DNA of 64,000 nucleotides from Cycas panzhihuaensis (taxonomy: Eukaryota; Cycadophyta), in NCBI GenBank assembly GCA_023213395.1, contig CM041465.1, forward strand, positions 29,519,741 through 29,583,740. The letters run 5' to 3'. The notes below the pieces were generated by a model. The model was not told where the DNA came from. It saw only the letters and a list, made by a program, of their open reading frames with translations, and ran no database searches. The translations under genes and the position numbers were made by a program. Below are positions 48,066-60,199 of the stretch, piece by piece; positions within the stretch are counted from its first letter, which is position 1, and each line of letters begins with the position of its first letter.

Positions 48066-49128
48066 ATAATCTGTTATTAACCTTTGATTCAGATGAATTT
48101 TGAGCATGTCCTCTAGGTGGTGGTCTATGTTTTAAAAATTATTTAGCTTCATTTTGACCATTCTTATGATAATAAGTACAATACAATGGATCTCTTCTCC
48201 TATAACTTAGACTTCTACTTATTGGATGAGAGTGATTAATATTGAAAGATCTCCCCCTTTCCTCATAAGATTGAAGATGGTTACCTCTTGATCTGTTGTT
48301 ACGATATGCCTGATTTGACCTTGAAGATTAAGAATTCACTTGGCAATTTGGATAGCAAGGATGATTCTCAAATTGTCTCATTAGATTGGTATTTCTTAGA
48401 GGGCCTTCATGTTGTTAGGGTCCTCCTTTCCTCCTTTGGTGAGGGGCTTGATATCGTGGAGAAGAGTCCTTTTGCCTTAAGGTTTCTTCTTAGGAGTTGG
48501 ATTGAATGAAGGCCTTTATAGAAAAGACATGTTCTAGAGATTCATTTGCACTTTACTTCTCTTTACTAAGTTGTTCTACTTTGAGAGTACTTAGATCCTC
48601 TGATACACTGATACTAGTAGCCACCATTTCAAAATGTCTTATATCTCCGACACATCTAAGGATCCTTTCAAGTACCCTTTGTTTAGTTAGGGTATATCCG
48701 AGTGACCTCATTTGGTTTACAATATCTTGGACTTTGGTCATAAATTATGTTACTGATTCACTAGGCATCATACACAAATTTTCAAACTTGCTCCTTAAGT
48801 TCTATAATTTAGAGAAGGCTTCTCCTTGATATATTAGCTGTAAGGTGTCCCAAGCTTCTTTGGAGTTAACCAATTCACTAACTTGTGGGAACACATGATT
48901 TTCAAGTGTGCAGAAGATAAGGGTTAAGGCTTCATTGTCTTTCTTGACATTCTCCTTGTAGGTAGTCTTTTCTGCATTAGATAGATTTTGTCCTAATTCA
49001 TTATAGCTTGTCTTCATAATTTCCCATATGTCATTGGCTATGAGGATGGGTCTCATCCTCCTACTCTAATTTAGGAAATTATTTCCATTAAATTTAGGGA
49101 TAATCATGTTCCCCAAGTTAAAAGTCAT
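48066..49128 (-). pseudogene. gag of copia element C
   Basis: It starts MTFNLGNMIIPKFNGNNFLN at 49128, followed by TAG in place of Trp. An open stretch of 84 codons (48802-49056) has MRPILIANDIWEIMK and KDNEALTLIFCTLENH. TAG replaces the Gln after SKL. VEQLSKEK near 48555 retains the Gln that is a stop in A. Confidence 0.87.
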
Positions 49129-51500
49129 ATTAAACTAAGGTTTTGTTGAGCAAAGATGATAAATATGTTTTTAAAAATTGAATTTGAATATCAAAAAAGT
49201 ATTTGAATTTAAATTTTACAAATGGTTTTAAGTGTAAACTTTATTTCCAAGTATAACCCAAGGATTTACCCAAAGTTTTGAGTAAGTGAACTAGTACCTA
49301 TTAAGGGTACTATGCTTTAAGTTTATGTTTCTCTTGGGGTAACCTTCGGTTGCTATCCTGTCTAGTGGTGCCTACCCACAAATGGTAAAATAGGGACCTA
49401 ATATACTGATATGTGAGAGCCAAGCTCTATATACCTTAATACGTAGGCTGCTAAGAAGGTTTTTATACCCCCTTGAGTTATTGGTCCACTTGCACTAGAC
49501 TTATGCCTAGCGACAAATCTAGTAATGAAGGTTCTCGAACCAAGGTACTTACCCTCTCTAAGTCTAGCCTTGGTCTCTAAACACCATAAAAGGAATAGGT
49601 TCTACACCTTAGCCTGCCATTGAATACACCTAATAGCTAATGGTTATCCTCATCTAATATGAGTAGGCTGATTAGCGTGTGCGAGGTGGTAACTTCAGGG
49701 GTCTTAATCATTTCCCTTGCAAGGCTAGAAAAAGAGGGTGGTTTAATTTGGGATTATCTTTTCTAATGTGAAAAATAAATTAATTATTAGTGAGGTGTTG
49801 CTTAGGGTTTTTGAAAGATTCCTTTTATGCAAAAAAAAAACTTAAATAAAATATAATGTCCTTTAAGTAAGATTAAATAAATAATAAACTCTTTGAAAGA
49901 AATATGCATGTAATCACTTCAAAAAAAATACAACACCCTTGAAAGTGAAAAGTATCTTTAGAAAGTAAAATGTATTACCAATAGATGTAACTTTTATAAG
50001 TGCAATAAGTAAATGAACTTTTCAACAATAATGAATGGAAAAAATACTTTCAATAAGTGTATGTCTTTAGAATAAATTGATAAACTTATAAGGTATAATT
50101 TCAGATATACTTTGAAATATAATGATTATGTGAGTAAATTAAGAAAGTAACTAAGATCCTTTTAACTATGTAGATTTGAAATAAGACTTTCTGATGATGG
50201 AAAAATAAAGAATTCTTAAGCTTTTGATTTTTCAAATGAATAAACACAAACTTGAGCAAGAAAATAACCACCTTTTTCAATGTAAGAAATCCTTTTGTCT
50301 TGATGAAGATATATAATATTGGAAATTTGAAATATATGTGTATATTTTTACTTCCTAAAAAAAATAAATTGTACCTATTTTAAGTTGCAGGACCACTTGG
50401 CTTGTCACTTGTTTTAGATGTATATGATCAATTTCTGCTACAAATAAGCTTAAAAAAGGCTATATAAAAGTTAAATGAAAGCCTCAAACATGTATTATAA
50501 GTGATCAGTAAGAAATAAAAGAAAGAACTCCAAAATAAAGGTTAAGAGGACGAGCATATTGGGATATCTTGAATGCTCAAGTTGATCAGCTTTAAAGCTA
50601 TACTAAATAATATCAAATTAACGTGAGATTATAATAATTTAAAGATCGATAAAATATATGTTCAACAGAAATGACCATTTTGATAATGGGTTCCTGCAAG
50701 TCAAGATTTTAATGTACAAAAGATACAGTCCTCTTTTTTAGGCTAAATAGGAGCCTAGGCTCAAAAGATTATGAAAAACTAGTAAAAACTTTATTGAACA
50801 ATGTAAAATGATTAAATATAGTGTAAAAATCTACTTAATATACTTTTTAGTTAATAAACTTAAGAAACAATGCATAAAAATATGCAATAATGACAAATTA
50901 GAAGTTGTTATATACCTCAACTTTGATGGATTTGAAAGTCTATAAGAACACTTTAAAATTTATAAATAACTATGTCAGTCTAAAGAGGAATAAGTTTGCT
51001 TCCCAATGGAACTAACAGATCTGAATTCTGATGTGAAATAAAAACATTATAATGAAAATAACAGAAAGTATTTTTTATGTTAATAGTTCAAAAAGGCTTT
51101 TAAAAAAAGAATTGACTTAGACTGATTAGAAATAGGTCAAATTGGCTCCAAATATGGCAAATAGCTAGTCTAAACTATAGCCCAGAAAATTTTAGACTCA
51201 ATGGGATAGGTTTCGTTAGAAACTGATACCCTAGTGTGAAGATATTGAAAAAAATAGCCAGGTACCCAATATATTGAAGAAAATTAAAAATAAATAAATA
51301 AAAGGAAAATGTTTATATCTTGAGATAAGTCCCTTTAATAATGAGGTAAAGGTCACATGGAATAGTATTAAACCAAGGGCTAAACACTACAGGGGGATTA
51401 TCATTAAACAAAGACCACAAAACTCAAAGATTTATTAAAATTAATTAAATTTTTATAAAACTTTGTAAAAAAAATAAAATGATTTAATAAAACATAATCA
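49129..51500 (-). other. Leader of element C
   Basis: The conserved leader block lies at about 49280-49740. Beyond it is AT-rich sequence with patchy similarity to the leaders of B and element 0. No coding frame is supported. The junction with element D is placed near 51500-51513 by the change in base composition. Confidence 0.7.
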
Positions 51501-51512
51501 CCCGTTAACAGA

Positions 51513-54261
51513 TGTCTACGTAGGTAATTGGATGCGCATCTACAGGATAATCACCTAGCTAAGTAAGAATAATGATGATCGATAGTGGTATTAGGGGTGC
51601 AGATGAAAACCTACAAGCAAAGCGAGTACCACGCAGGGTGCCCCATGCACCAGAGCGCGAGTTCGGGACCTGCGGATGATACCCAACTACCTAAGAGTGG
51701 TTCCCTACCTCGAAGAGGAAGAGGGAAATTGAGAGAGGTAGCCTAGATAGACTTAGGAGGAAAGTCCTCCCACCCTTGGATGGATGGAAGGGGAGGGAAA
51801 GAATCCTCGAGGGCTTCCCTATGATGGAGGGAAACAAGCGGGAATAAGGTAGGCATAACCTACGATGTGACTAGGATCTTATTGGTTATTTGACCAAGTA
51901 AATGGAGCCAAGAAGAAGAGAAGGGAGTGGGAGCGAACAACCAACCCAAAATCTCTCTTGATGATTCAAAAAAGGAACAATCAAGGGAAATGAAAATGGT
52001 ACCATGTGCACAAGCAAACAAAATCAAGTAGAAGTGAGCCAAAAGGGCGAGCGAAGGGTTTATAAGCCAAGGAAAGGGAAAATCTCATATAGGTCATTTT
52101 CCTATGTGGATGTGGTGCATGATGTGTAAACGTACAAAGATGGGTAAAAGATGTTATTTTCCTTTTCTCTTTTATGTGTGACCTATTTAACTAATACATA
52201 GACCTCAACTAAAAGTGCAAAAAGGAAAGCGGGGATAAAAGAGAGAAGTACATACCTGGGAGGTGTAGCAGCTGATGGAAGGCCTCGCCCACATGCCACG
52301 CACATCCTCACCAAGCCCACAGATGATGGAGGGGCTTCCTTACCTTCCCTTTTGCAAAAGGAAAGTGAAAGGAAATGAATAAAAGCAAAGAGCAAAACAA
52401 AGAACCTTACCCAGATCTAAGCACTTCATACCTTTGCAAGAGCACCACGTCAACCTGCACATGCACAAACCTATCCCTTCCAAGAAGGGGTTGCAAGAGA
52501 TAATCTATGTATATGCAAGTATATATAAGTACTATCAATGTTAAAATGTTAGAAAAAGATAACTACTGCAACAAACTCTAAAAACCCTCTCTTAAACGAG
52601 GCTAGACATCAAGCGAAATGGCACAAGAGAAGCCTCAGGATGGCTAACCATCCACCGAAATCTCCACACGACTCATAAACATAGCAAGGTAGAAGGTAAA
52701 AGTCACTAAGGATAGCCAAGAGATGCCCAGGAAAGAGCAACAAGGTGTTGGGGAGAAAGCAAGATGTAGAGTTGCTATGGGCAACAATCTGGTGCCCTAA
52801 ACCTTGCTAATGAGAACAAGGGGTACCCAACAACACGGGGGACTCTACGGGGGTCCAAACGAGAGGTGAGCAGGCTTGGAATCAGCGCAACAAGTGGCTG
52901 CATACACTGATAATCCAGCACTAGCCTAGGGCTCAATCTCTCCTAATAATCTCAAGAAGAACGTGGAATGAGAGAAGAAAAGGTGGGAAGGGATTACCCT
53001 TAGAGAGAAGGACTGAAAAGGGGGGTGCCCCGCCTTACTCTCTTCACCCAGCCTTAGGACTCTTCTCTTACTATTCTCTTGAAGAAAATTAGTGGAGGGA
53101 AGGTGGAGCTAAGAAGCAACAAATTAAACACTATGGAAAGATAGCTTTTCAATGGTGAAAACTGAAGGAAATGGGTAAATAAAGCAAGAAATGGGTCCAA
53201 ACAGGGAGTAACTCACAAAAAAAATGGAAGAAAAGAGTTGGTAAGACCTGTTGGGTGGATGTATGATAGATTTGGGCCTACTAACCGCAAGAAGGAGGGC
53301 CCCTACAGGGATTTGTAAGAGGCAAATCCAACGGACAGCTAAAAGGAGCAATGTTGGGTGAGTTGTGGAAGAATCAGCACTAAAAACACTTGATGAAACC
53401 TAGAAAGAGGCTTCCCACTATGGAAGCAAAGAGTTGCAGGCGAGTCCTAGCCTGAGGTTATAGGCCTACAGAAACACCTGTCACAGAGGGAGCAGGAGAG
53501 CAGAAGTTGTAGCAGGAATTGTTGTGTTTTTTAGTAAAAATCACCTAAGAGATCCTTAAAATGATGAGGGTTTAAGTACTTATACCCATCCCAGCCCTAA
53601 GTGAACTAATAGAGTGCAAATAGGGCTGAGGTGGATACAAGAACACATGGTAATTTCGTGGAAAAGGTAAGAATTTCCATGGCAATTTTAAAAAATAACC
53701 GATGACAGTCACACCACGGTAAACTTCGTGGTACTGCAGTAAACTTCGGAGGACCGCTAAGTTTATAGTGGTGTGGGACTAGAAAGAAGAATGGAATATT
53801 TCTAGGATCTGGGAGCTTTGGGAGATGATTTGACAGGCCTGGGAAGGGTTGGCCCTCCTATCTAGGTGGCTAGGACAGTCCAGAAAGCACTGGACAGAGG
53901 CAAGCAAAGCATCGATGAGCAAAGATCCCATAACAAGGTGTTAAAAGCTCAAGGTCAAGGTATGAATGGATCATACAGACCAAAAAGGGACTGAGGCAGT
54001 ATGGAGACAACACGGAAGGTCATATAATGCCATGGGGATGTCTGCCTTGTGGAAAGCTAGGTCCCATTGGGTTGTCATAGGCTCACAATATGACGGACAA
54101 CATGAACAGGCAACAAATGCAAAGTAGTCACACAAATAAAGCAAGCAGCCATGTAATGAGGCAACACTTCTGTCAACCTTTCCAATGAAATAATATAAGT
54201 GAAAAGGGAGAAGCGTACCTAATTCGACCTGCCTGTATCCATTCTCGGTAGCTGGGACACA
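51513..54261 (-). repeat. Probable 3' LTR of element D (borders tentative)
   Basis: The right border is set by minus-strand TGCCAAGGGGGCAG, a purine-rich tract directly before TGTGTCCCAGC (54261). The left border is placed at TGTCTACGTAGG, next to the end of C's leader. A TATA-like CTTATAAACCC (complement of about 52057-52067) would fit an LTR promoter. No coding similarity is present; open frames inside are unsupported. With no second copy in view, both ends need checking. Confidence 0.35.
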
Positions 54262-54689
54262 CTGCCCCCTTGGCAGTAGAGCCTCACCGCTCAGAAGCGT
54301 GGTGCGATGGCGAATGCTGGCAACACAATTGTCAGTAGCACATGTGTATGTATATATATATAAATCATGATTGTAATAAGAGTCAAGGGTGCTGGCAAGT
54401 GTCATGGAAGAATATGTGGATACGAGGACAAGGGTGGAGACAATATAGGGGCTACCTATGTGCCACCCGGGAATCGACGGGAAGTTAAGAACGATTAGGG
54501 GATGCCCCCATCACAAAAAGATGCAAAGAGATGTACATGATAAAGTCAAGTAGAAGAAATAAGTGAGCAAAACTAGTAGTCACTATAGTTTAACCTCATT
54601 AGCGGCTAGCTTTCGGAGGTGTGAGCAGATCGCAAGGTGATATACATAATGGCCTGAAACTTGGGTGACAGAGCGACCGGGTAAGTTTT

Positions 54690-55085
54690 AGGAGTGGTCA
54701 GCAAGCAGAGGAAAGCGACGCTTAAGGATGAAGCGAACATGGCTATCTGCCTCAGCATTGAGGGCCCGAGGAATGTGTCAGATGTCGATAGACTAGAAAT
54801 TAGCTAGCAGGGATCTAGCAGTTGAAGCAAGGGTTCTCAAGTAAGGGTATCACACCTAGTAAACCTGGGTGAGATGGTACACCACAACCTAGGAGTCACA
54901 AAGAAGGACAATCGATCTGTGATCGCAATAGAATGCATCAGTGAGAGCTTCAATAACAGTTGTGTACTGAGCTTTGTTATTGGTAGCCTCGGGGAGGAAG
55001 ATTCTGGAATGCAGAAAATCATATCCGTGAGAAGGTCCAGGTTTACATGACTCACGCCATCGGTAAAAATGTAAAGAGGCATAGA
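54690..55085 (-). pseudogene. Second RNase H-like domain (aRNH-type) of element D
   Basis: The minus strand reads PLYIFTDGVSHVN (first Asp), a frameshift, then PEATNNKAQYTTVIEALTDA, VLLCDS (Asp) and finally HIPRALNAEADS (last Asp). This is the RNase HI layout with ATNNxAEY, DSQ and EAD motifs, distinct from the pol-linked RNase H near 60600. The catalytic Glu of AEY is Gln (AQY), and TAG stops follow DS and VY. Tat-lineage plant elements are known to carry such an additional RNase H. Here it lies beyond the antisense gene rather than next to integrase. Confidence 0.72.
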
Positions 55086-55619
55086 TGATGGCAGAAAAAG
55101 TCTCGATAGAGGAAATATACAATAATATAAGAGTCAAAGCACAAAGAGGCTCATATGGCAAGCAATAAATAGCCATGAAGGGTAGGAGGACCTAGCAATA
55201 AGGCTACCCAAGGATATGAGCAGACTATCCGACCACTGGCTGAGAGTGGGTGGCAAAAGGGCACCCCGTACCAAAGGTTGCTTAAGAAAGCAAAGAACGA
55301 CTTCGAATGGGGGGAGCATCCCCTTTGGAGGCCCTAGGGGCAGGGAAGAGCTATAAAAACGGGTCCAAGATAGAGAAACGAGTCAAACGAGTATAAACTC
55401 AGGCATGCACAGGAGCAACACGTAAAACGAGGTAAAAGGGCTTTGCGAAAAATGCATTGGTAAGGTGCCATAAATGCATATGCAAGAAAGAGCAAACCAA
55501 AGGCTATGGGAGCACAATGGGAGACAGGGCCAGAAGGCAAAGGTGATTGGGGATAGGAGATGATCCAAAGGGTTGTCATGAGGTCGAAAATGGAGACAGT
55601 GCCTGTTAGGGTCCCCACT

Positions 55620-55627
55620 TATATAAG
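55620..55627 (+). promoter_or_regulatory. TATA-like site upstream of the antisense gene (distal)
   Basis: TATATAAG inside ACTTATATAAGCAAA, 660 bp before the first supported exon. A second TATATAAG is at 55881-55888. Either could serve the plus-strand gene; which one did cannot be told. Confidence 0.3.
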
Positions 55628-55880
55628 CAAATTTGACGGAAAATGGATTCATTTTCACGAGCTCTTGAGAGAATCCAGAGCCATTTCCCTACGCAACGGA
55701 GCACTACCCGACTTCAGAGGTACGGAGAGGGAGATCAGAGTGAGAGGACAGTCGTCGGGACCATCGAGATGAGATGATGAGCGCTAGGCCAAATCCAGTG
55801 AGTGGATCCTACAAAACTTGACCCATCTAGTGATTTGAATTTTATTACTTTTTGTTGATTTTTGTGTAGATTTTTGGCCT

Positions 55881-55888
55881 TATATAAG
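55881..55888 (+). promoter_or_regulatory. TATA-like site upstream of the antisense gene (proximal)
   Basis: GGCCTTATATAAGCGAG about 400 bp before the first supported exon. Confidence 0.35.
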
Positions 55889-56020
55889 CGAGAAAAGGCC
55901 TCTTGGAGTTTGAATTAGACCCAAAAAGAGGTGGGACTGAGGCATTAGGCAGCCCTAGTCCTAGTGGGCTTGGCTATGGCCCACAGAAAGTAATTTTTTC
56001 TGGGTTTTCTGGTAGGAAAA

Positions 56021-56080
56021 CCCCCCTTTTGGGGGGGTGCTGTTTGCAGCGCGACAAAGATCACGATGCCGCGATCTTTG
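56021..56080. repeat. Two perfect short palindromes upstream of the antisense gene
   Basis: C6-T4-G7 at 56021-56037 forms a stem of six G:C pairs. CAAAGATC (56055-56062) and GATCTTTG (56073-56080) form an 8-bp stem around a 10-base loop. They sit between the proximal TATA-like site and the exon start. Confidence 0.7.
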
Positions 56081-56281
56081 TTATGGGGCCCTGATCGCAG
56101 CGGGACCCAGGCTAAACTCCACGGTACCACGAAGTTTAGCACGGTGTGAAGGTAGGACTGTAGAAAAAAGAAGAAAGGGACCTGAGGGGCCCCGAATCTT
56201 GATCAGATGAAGCTGAGAGATAGCCTAGAGGCTGAAAGATGAGCGTAGGCTTGACTCTAACTAGTTTCGTGATGTTTGCAG

Positions 56282-58215
56282 ACTGTGATCGCGGTGGAGA
56301 ACTGTAAGAATATAAGGATGGCCATGTTGAGTTTTATAGAGATGATGACCAGGGAGGACAAGGGAGTCTTGCGGAGATACGAGTTGCTGAAGGTGATGAG
56401 GACACCTCAGTATATATCATACCAAAGGTTACTAATTGATATAGTGTCGCATTGGGACCAGAGGCGACACGTTTTCCACCTACCCTAGGTGGGAGATGTA
56501 ACAGTGACACCGGGAGACATTAGGAGGATACTGGGGTTACCGGCGACTGGGAGGCCGATGGCACTAGGAGCGCTGCCTAGTAATGAGGCAACACATAGGG
56601 AGGCAGCGACATTCTTCATAGGACAGGATAGATGGAAGAGGAGCGGGATACCCCTGCAGACTATGGTTATGTCCAGAGTTCCTCGTATGAGGAAATTAAT
56701 CACACTATGCGTTCTGTTCTGGATCTCTCGGAAACAAAACTATAGAGATATACCGGGTGGCTAGATAGACACAGTGTGTCGATGTGAGGTAGGCGAGAGG
56801 ATGGACTAGGCCACTCTGATAGCGGCGAACCTCGTTGTATAGCTAGATGCTATCAGAGTATCAGGTAAGGGAGGAATCTCGTATAGCACATTATTGCAGT
56901 GTTGGTCCTTTGACCACTTTAGATCAGTGGCACTGGTAAGGGGACCACACATTATCATAGAGTGGGCCCCGATGGTATATAGGTGGCAGACAAGGCTCAG
57001 AGGGACTGAGGACCAGGCTCATGTCTGACACTCAGTGGAGGCCATATCATTAAACCTCCTCACCCTAGAAGATTATATAACAGATCCATACAGAGCAGTG
57101 AGGTGGGGTAGTGATGATGAGGTAGGAGGAGCAGGGTTGCCCCCAGGAGATGATGAGGATGGAGATGGAGGTGATGGGGCTGGCCCATCACGACCTGTAG
57201 GAGAGGCAGGTCCATCAGGGATAGCACGTGGAAGAGCAAGGCCATCTGGGATTGCTAGCGGAGAGGCAGGCCCATCAGGGGCTGTAGAGGTGAGTAGGAG
57301 GCTAGTGACACGAGCCCGCAAGCTACGGATCGTCAGGAGATCTGGAGAGGTGGTAGCTACGCTAACCATAGAGAGGACGAATGCCCCAATTGTTGAGGCG
57401 ATAGTAGAGGAGGTACCTAAGGAGGAGGAGGTACCTGCAGCTGGCGGAGCACCAGAGGGAGAGGCAATCACCCAAAGAGAGGAGCCGGTAGCCACACCAG
57501 GTGAGACATGACCATTTCTTGTTGTTATTTGATTACCAGATATATATGTTGATTTAGTTTTGATTTGATATCCATGGACATGTACGGATACATGACATGC
57601 TGGATTGTAGGTATGGTAGATATCCAGAGGTTGGTGGAGGCAGTAGTCTAAGAGGTATTCCCTCAGGCCCACACGAAGGGACAACCTCCCAAACAGGCAG
57701 GAGATGAGCCCAGAGCAGTAGACGGTCACATGGCATCATTTGCCCCATTGATACAGGTGAGAGATATATGGGCGACAGAGTCTCGAGAGTATGAGGCACA
57801 TGCGAGGCGGTAACACGCTAAGATGGATGTCATCCGAGCTTAGAGGAACACCCTACAGGCACGACTGCAAGCATTAAAGGCTCAGGGAGGAGCCAGAGGG
57901 GACATGGGAAGCCATGTCTAGGTGATAGTGCTGGAGGAGAGGCTCCAAGGGATGGAGGAAAGGCTTCGCCTCATAGAGATAGAGGGGGATCATATCTAAG
58001 TGTGATACAATTAATTGGTCAAGGACATGGCGTCGAGGTCGGCACGGAGTAGGACGTAAACTCATATAGTAGTGATGACCTCAAGGAGGCCACGAGATGA
58101 GGGGAGCGAGGCAGGGAGCTCGCGGAGACTTAGGAGGAGTCTCAGAGGGATGTGGTCCCTAGGAGAGGGATCACATCGATCAGGGTATGATGCCCCAGGA
58201 GCAGGGCAGCAGTAG
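56282..58215 (+). pseudogene. Antisense plant-mobile-domain-like gene inside element D, two exons seen
   Basis: Exon 56282-57500 and exon 57611-58215 join in frame into about 608 codons. Near 56390-56570 it reads RRYELLKVMRTPQY, then FHLP, a stop, GDVTVTP and DIRRILGLPATGRPM. This matches the plant mobile domain layout (FHLP-x-GE-x-T-x-T-x-x-D-x-x-x-LLGLP-x-x-G-x-P). Later come an acidic Gly/Pro-rich linker (57120-57290, repeated GEAGPSG) and a helical, probably coiled-coil end (RLQGMEERLRLIEI). There is no ATG at the front: a stop at 56270-56272 and TTTGCAG before 56282 suggest an upstream exon. About ten in-frame stops but no frameshift. The host role of PMD proteins is poorly known (silencing and development). 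Confidence 0.68.
57501..57610 (+). other. Predicted intron of the antisense PMD-like gene
   Basis: 110 bp between CACCAG|GTGAGA and TTGTAG|GTATGG. It is AT/T-rich (TTTCTTGTTGTTATTTG, TTTAGTTTTGATTTG) within GC-rich exons. Removing it restores the frame exactly (phase 1: G|GT gives Gly, then MVDIQRLVEAV). The unspliced frame ends at a TGA in the intron (57509-57511). Confidence 0.65.
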
Positions 58216-58917
58216 AGTAGTATACATGTATTTGTTTTTAACAGGGGAAAGCACAGACCTCTAGGGGGTCAGCATATATAGTCACATGATTGTACCCCCC
58301 CTACAAGGATACCGGCTTCCCACAGAGGATGTACCATACCATATGTATGATATGACACATAATTTTTGATGTATATATAGAGACGGGGTGATTAATACCC
58401 CATTTTGATATATGATGATGTGTATCATGATGTGTGATGGATGCTATGCATGTTTGTTTACATGTTTATGTTTGTATGAGGGTGCATGGTTGCATTTTGA
58501 GTTGATTATTGTATAAGCTTTGCATTATGACATTTGTTTAGGTTGCACATATTTCCTTTTATATAGGGCCAGATACCTAATAGGAGCACACATGATCACC
58601 ATGAGTAGAGGTGATAGACATATGTAGGGTTAGGAAATAAGGCAACACGCACGTCCACGTGGGAGCATAGTAGGATATGCAAAGGAAATACCAAGCAAGA
58701 GAGGAGTGACGATATTCTAGAGCATCATCCTAACTAGGGGATGCCCAAATAGGAGGACAAGGTCCCAAGGAAAATGGTAATAAGGGTTTCGCAGGAGGAA
58801 CCAAAGGGGAACAGAGAGGCCATCCTAAGTCATCATTCCACCTGTGGCTGGGAGGAATAGGAACGAACTTAAGATGGTAGTTTAGACTCATTTCGGAGCA
58901 TGGGTGAGGTGACAACA
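58216..58917. other. Region between the antisense gene and the integrase end
   Basis: No coding sequence is seen on either strand. It would be the 3' untranslated region of the plus-strand gene and the region downstream of pol on the other strand. TGTATATATAGAG near 58371 and a TGATGTGTATCATGATGTG run (about 58419-58437) are present. Confidence 0.5.
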
Positions 58918-60160
58918 AGGTCATGAGTAAAACTTCTTAAGGAATTTCCCATTAACGGCTTTCTCAAACTCAAGACCTTCTAAGGTGGTGATCCTATAGG
59001 CGTCATTACCAAGCTTCTTAATAATGACAAAGGGGCCAACCCATTTGGGCCTGAATTTGGCCAAGCGGTCATGAAGATACTCCAATTTGAGGACGTGGTC
59101 CCCGAGAAACAAAGGATGAGAACGAAGACGTTTATCGTAGGTCCTTTATGAGTAAGCTTTGGATGCTAGGTTAACCTAGTAGGCGGCTAAGCATCTCTCA
59201 TCCAAAGCTTCGAGGTTAAGGAGGCGAACCTAGCGGATCAACTCCTCATTGACAAGAACCCAAAGAGAAACACGCAAGGAAGGAATCTCCACTTCCAACG
59301 AGAGTATTGCCTCAATACCGTAAACCAGGGAGAATGGGGTCATTCTCATGGCAGAATAAACATAGGTGCAGTAAGCCCACAAAACGGAAGGAAGGTGAAG
59401 GTGCTAGTCTCTTTGAGACTGAGCAATAGTTTTCTTTAGAATATTAACGAGAGTCTTATTGAATGACTCCACTTGTCCATTTGCCTGAGGGTAGTAAGGA
59501 GAGGAAGTTTTGTGAGAAATTTTAAACTTCTCGCAAAGCTCATCCATCTCCTTGTTGCAAAAGGGGGTTTCATTGTTGGTGATTAGGATATCAGGAATCC
59601 TAAAACGATAAATGATATGCTAGTAAATGAAGGTAGCTATCGTCTTACCAGGGGCAGTAACTAGAGGGATGGCCTCTGCCTATTTGGTGAAGTATTCCGT
59701 AGCAATCAAGATAAACTTATGTTACGACGAGGAGGGTGGGGAGATAGCCCCGATGAGGTCTAGACCCCACTGAGCAAACAGCCATGGAGATATGATAGAG
59801 TGAAGGGCCTCGGAAGGCACATAGGAGATGTTGGCATGTTCCTAACATCATTGACATCTTAGGGCAAAAGCATGGGCATCCTTGAAGAGGGATGACCAAT
59901 AGTAACCCATACGGAGGATCCTCTGGGCCATGGACTGGCCCCCAAAGTGGCCCCCACAAATACCATGGTGGCATTCGCAGAGTATTTAGTCTGCTTCATT
60001 AACAGTGATGCAGCGAATGAGGATCCCATTGAAAGACCTCTTGTATAATACTTATTGCCTAGCAGAAGTTTGGATACGAGATCTAACTTTACTACTAGCA
60101 TTAGGGCGGTATTGTTGTTGCATGAGATACCACACAATGTCACCATACCGCTTATTGTTG
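58918..60160 (-). pseudogene. integrase of element D
   Basis: The zinc domain (HHGICGGHFGG, YYWSSLFKDA, CQ-x-C region) lies at about 59990-59830. The core has LIGAISPPS (first Asp in LDLIG), TNNETPFCNKEM (second Asp read as Asn) and GQVESFNKTL (Glu). The C-terminal domain is open at 58921-59112: LAKFRPKWVGPFVIIKK and ITTLEGLEF. It ends KKFYS at 58919. No chromodomain follows, as usual for Tat elements. Stops occur throughout. Confidence 0.87.
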
Positions 60161-60199
60161 ATGAGTAGATGGGGAGAGATGTCCTGAATAGTCAAGATG

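Larger units (their letters stand above)
44646..51500 (-). mobile_element. Ty1/copia element C (minus strand, 3' part)
   Basis: The order is as in B: 3' LTR 44646-44988, polypurine tract, RNase H, RT, integrase, protease, gag (start 49128) and about 2.4 kb of leader. The leader ends without a PBS or LTR at about 51500, where GC-richer Tat sequence starts. The 5' LTR should lie beyond 64000. The 5 bp left of the LTR is CTTTT; its partner is out of the window. Confidence 0.85.

Noticed and set aside
53971-54405. 144-codon minus-strand open frame
   Set aside because: No recognisable domain or motif; it lies across the proposed LTR border and has no homologue in the window.
57073-57729. 218-codon minus-strand open frame
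   Set aside because: It is the shadow of the exon and intron of the PMD-like gene: Pro/Ser-rich because it reads the complement of a Gly/Glu/Asp-rich region.
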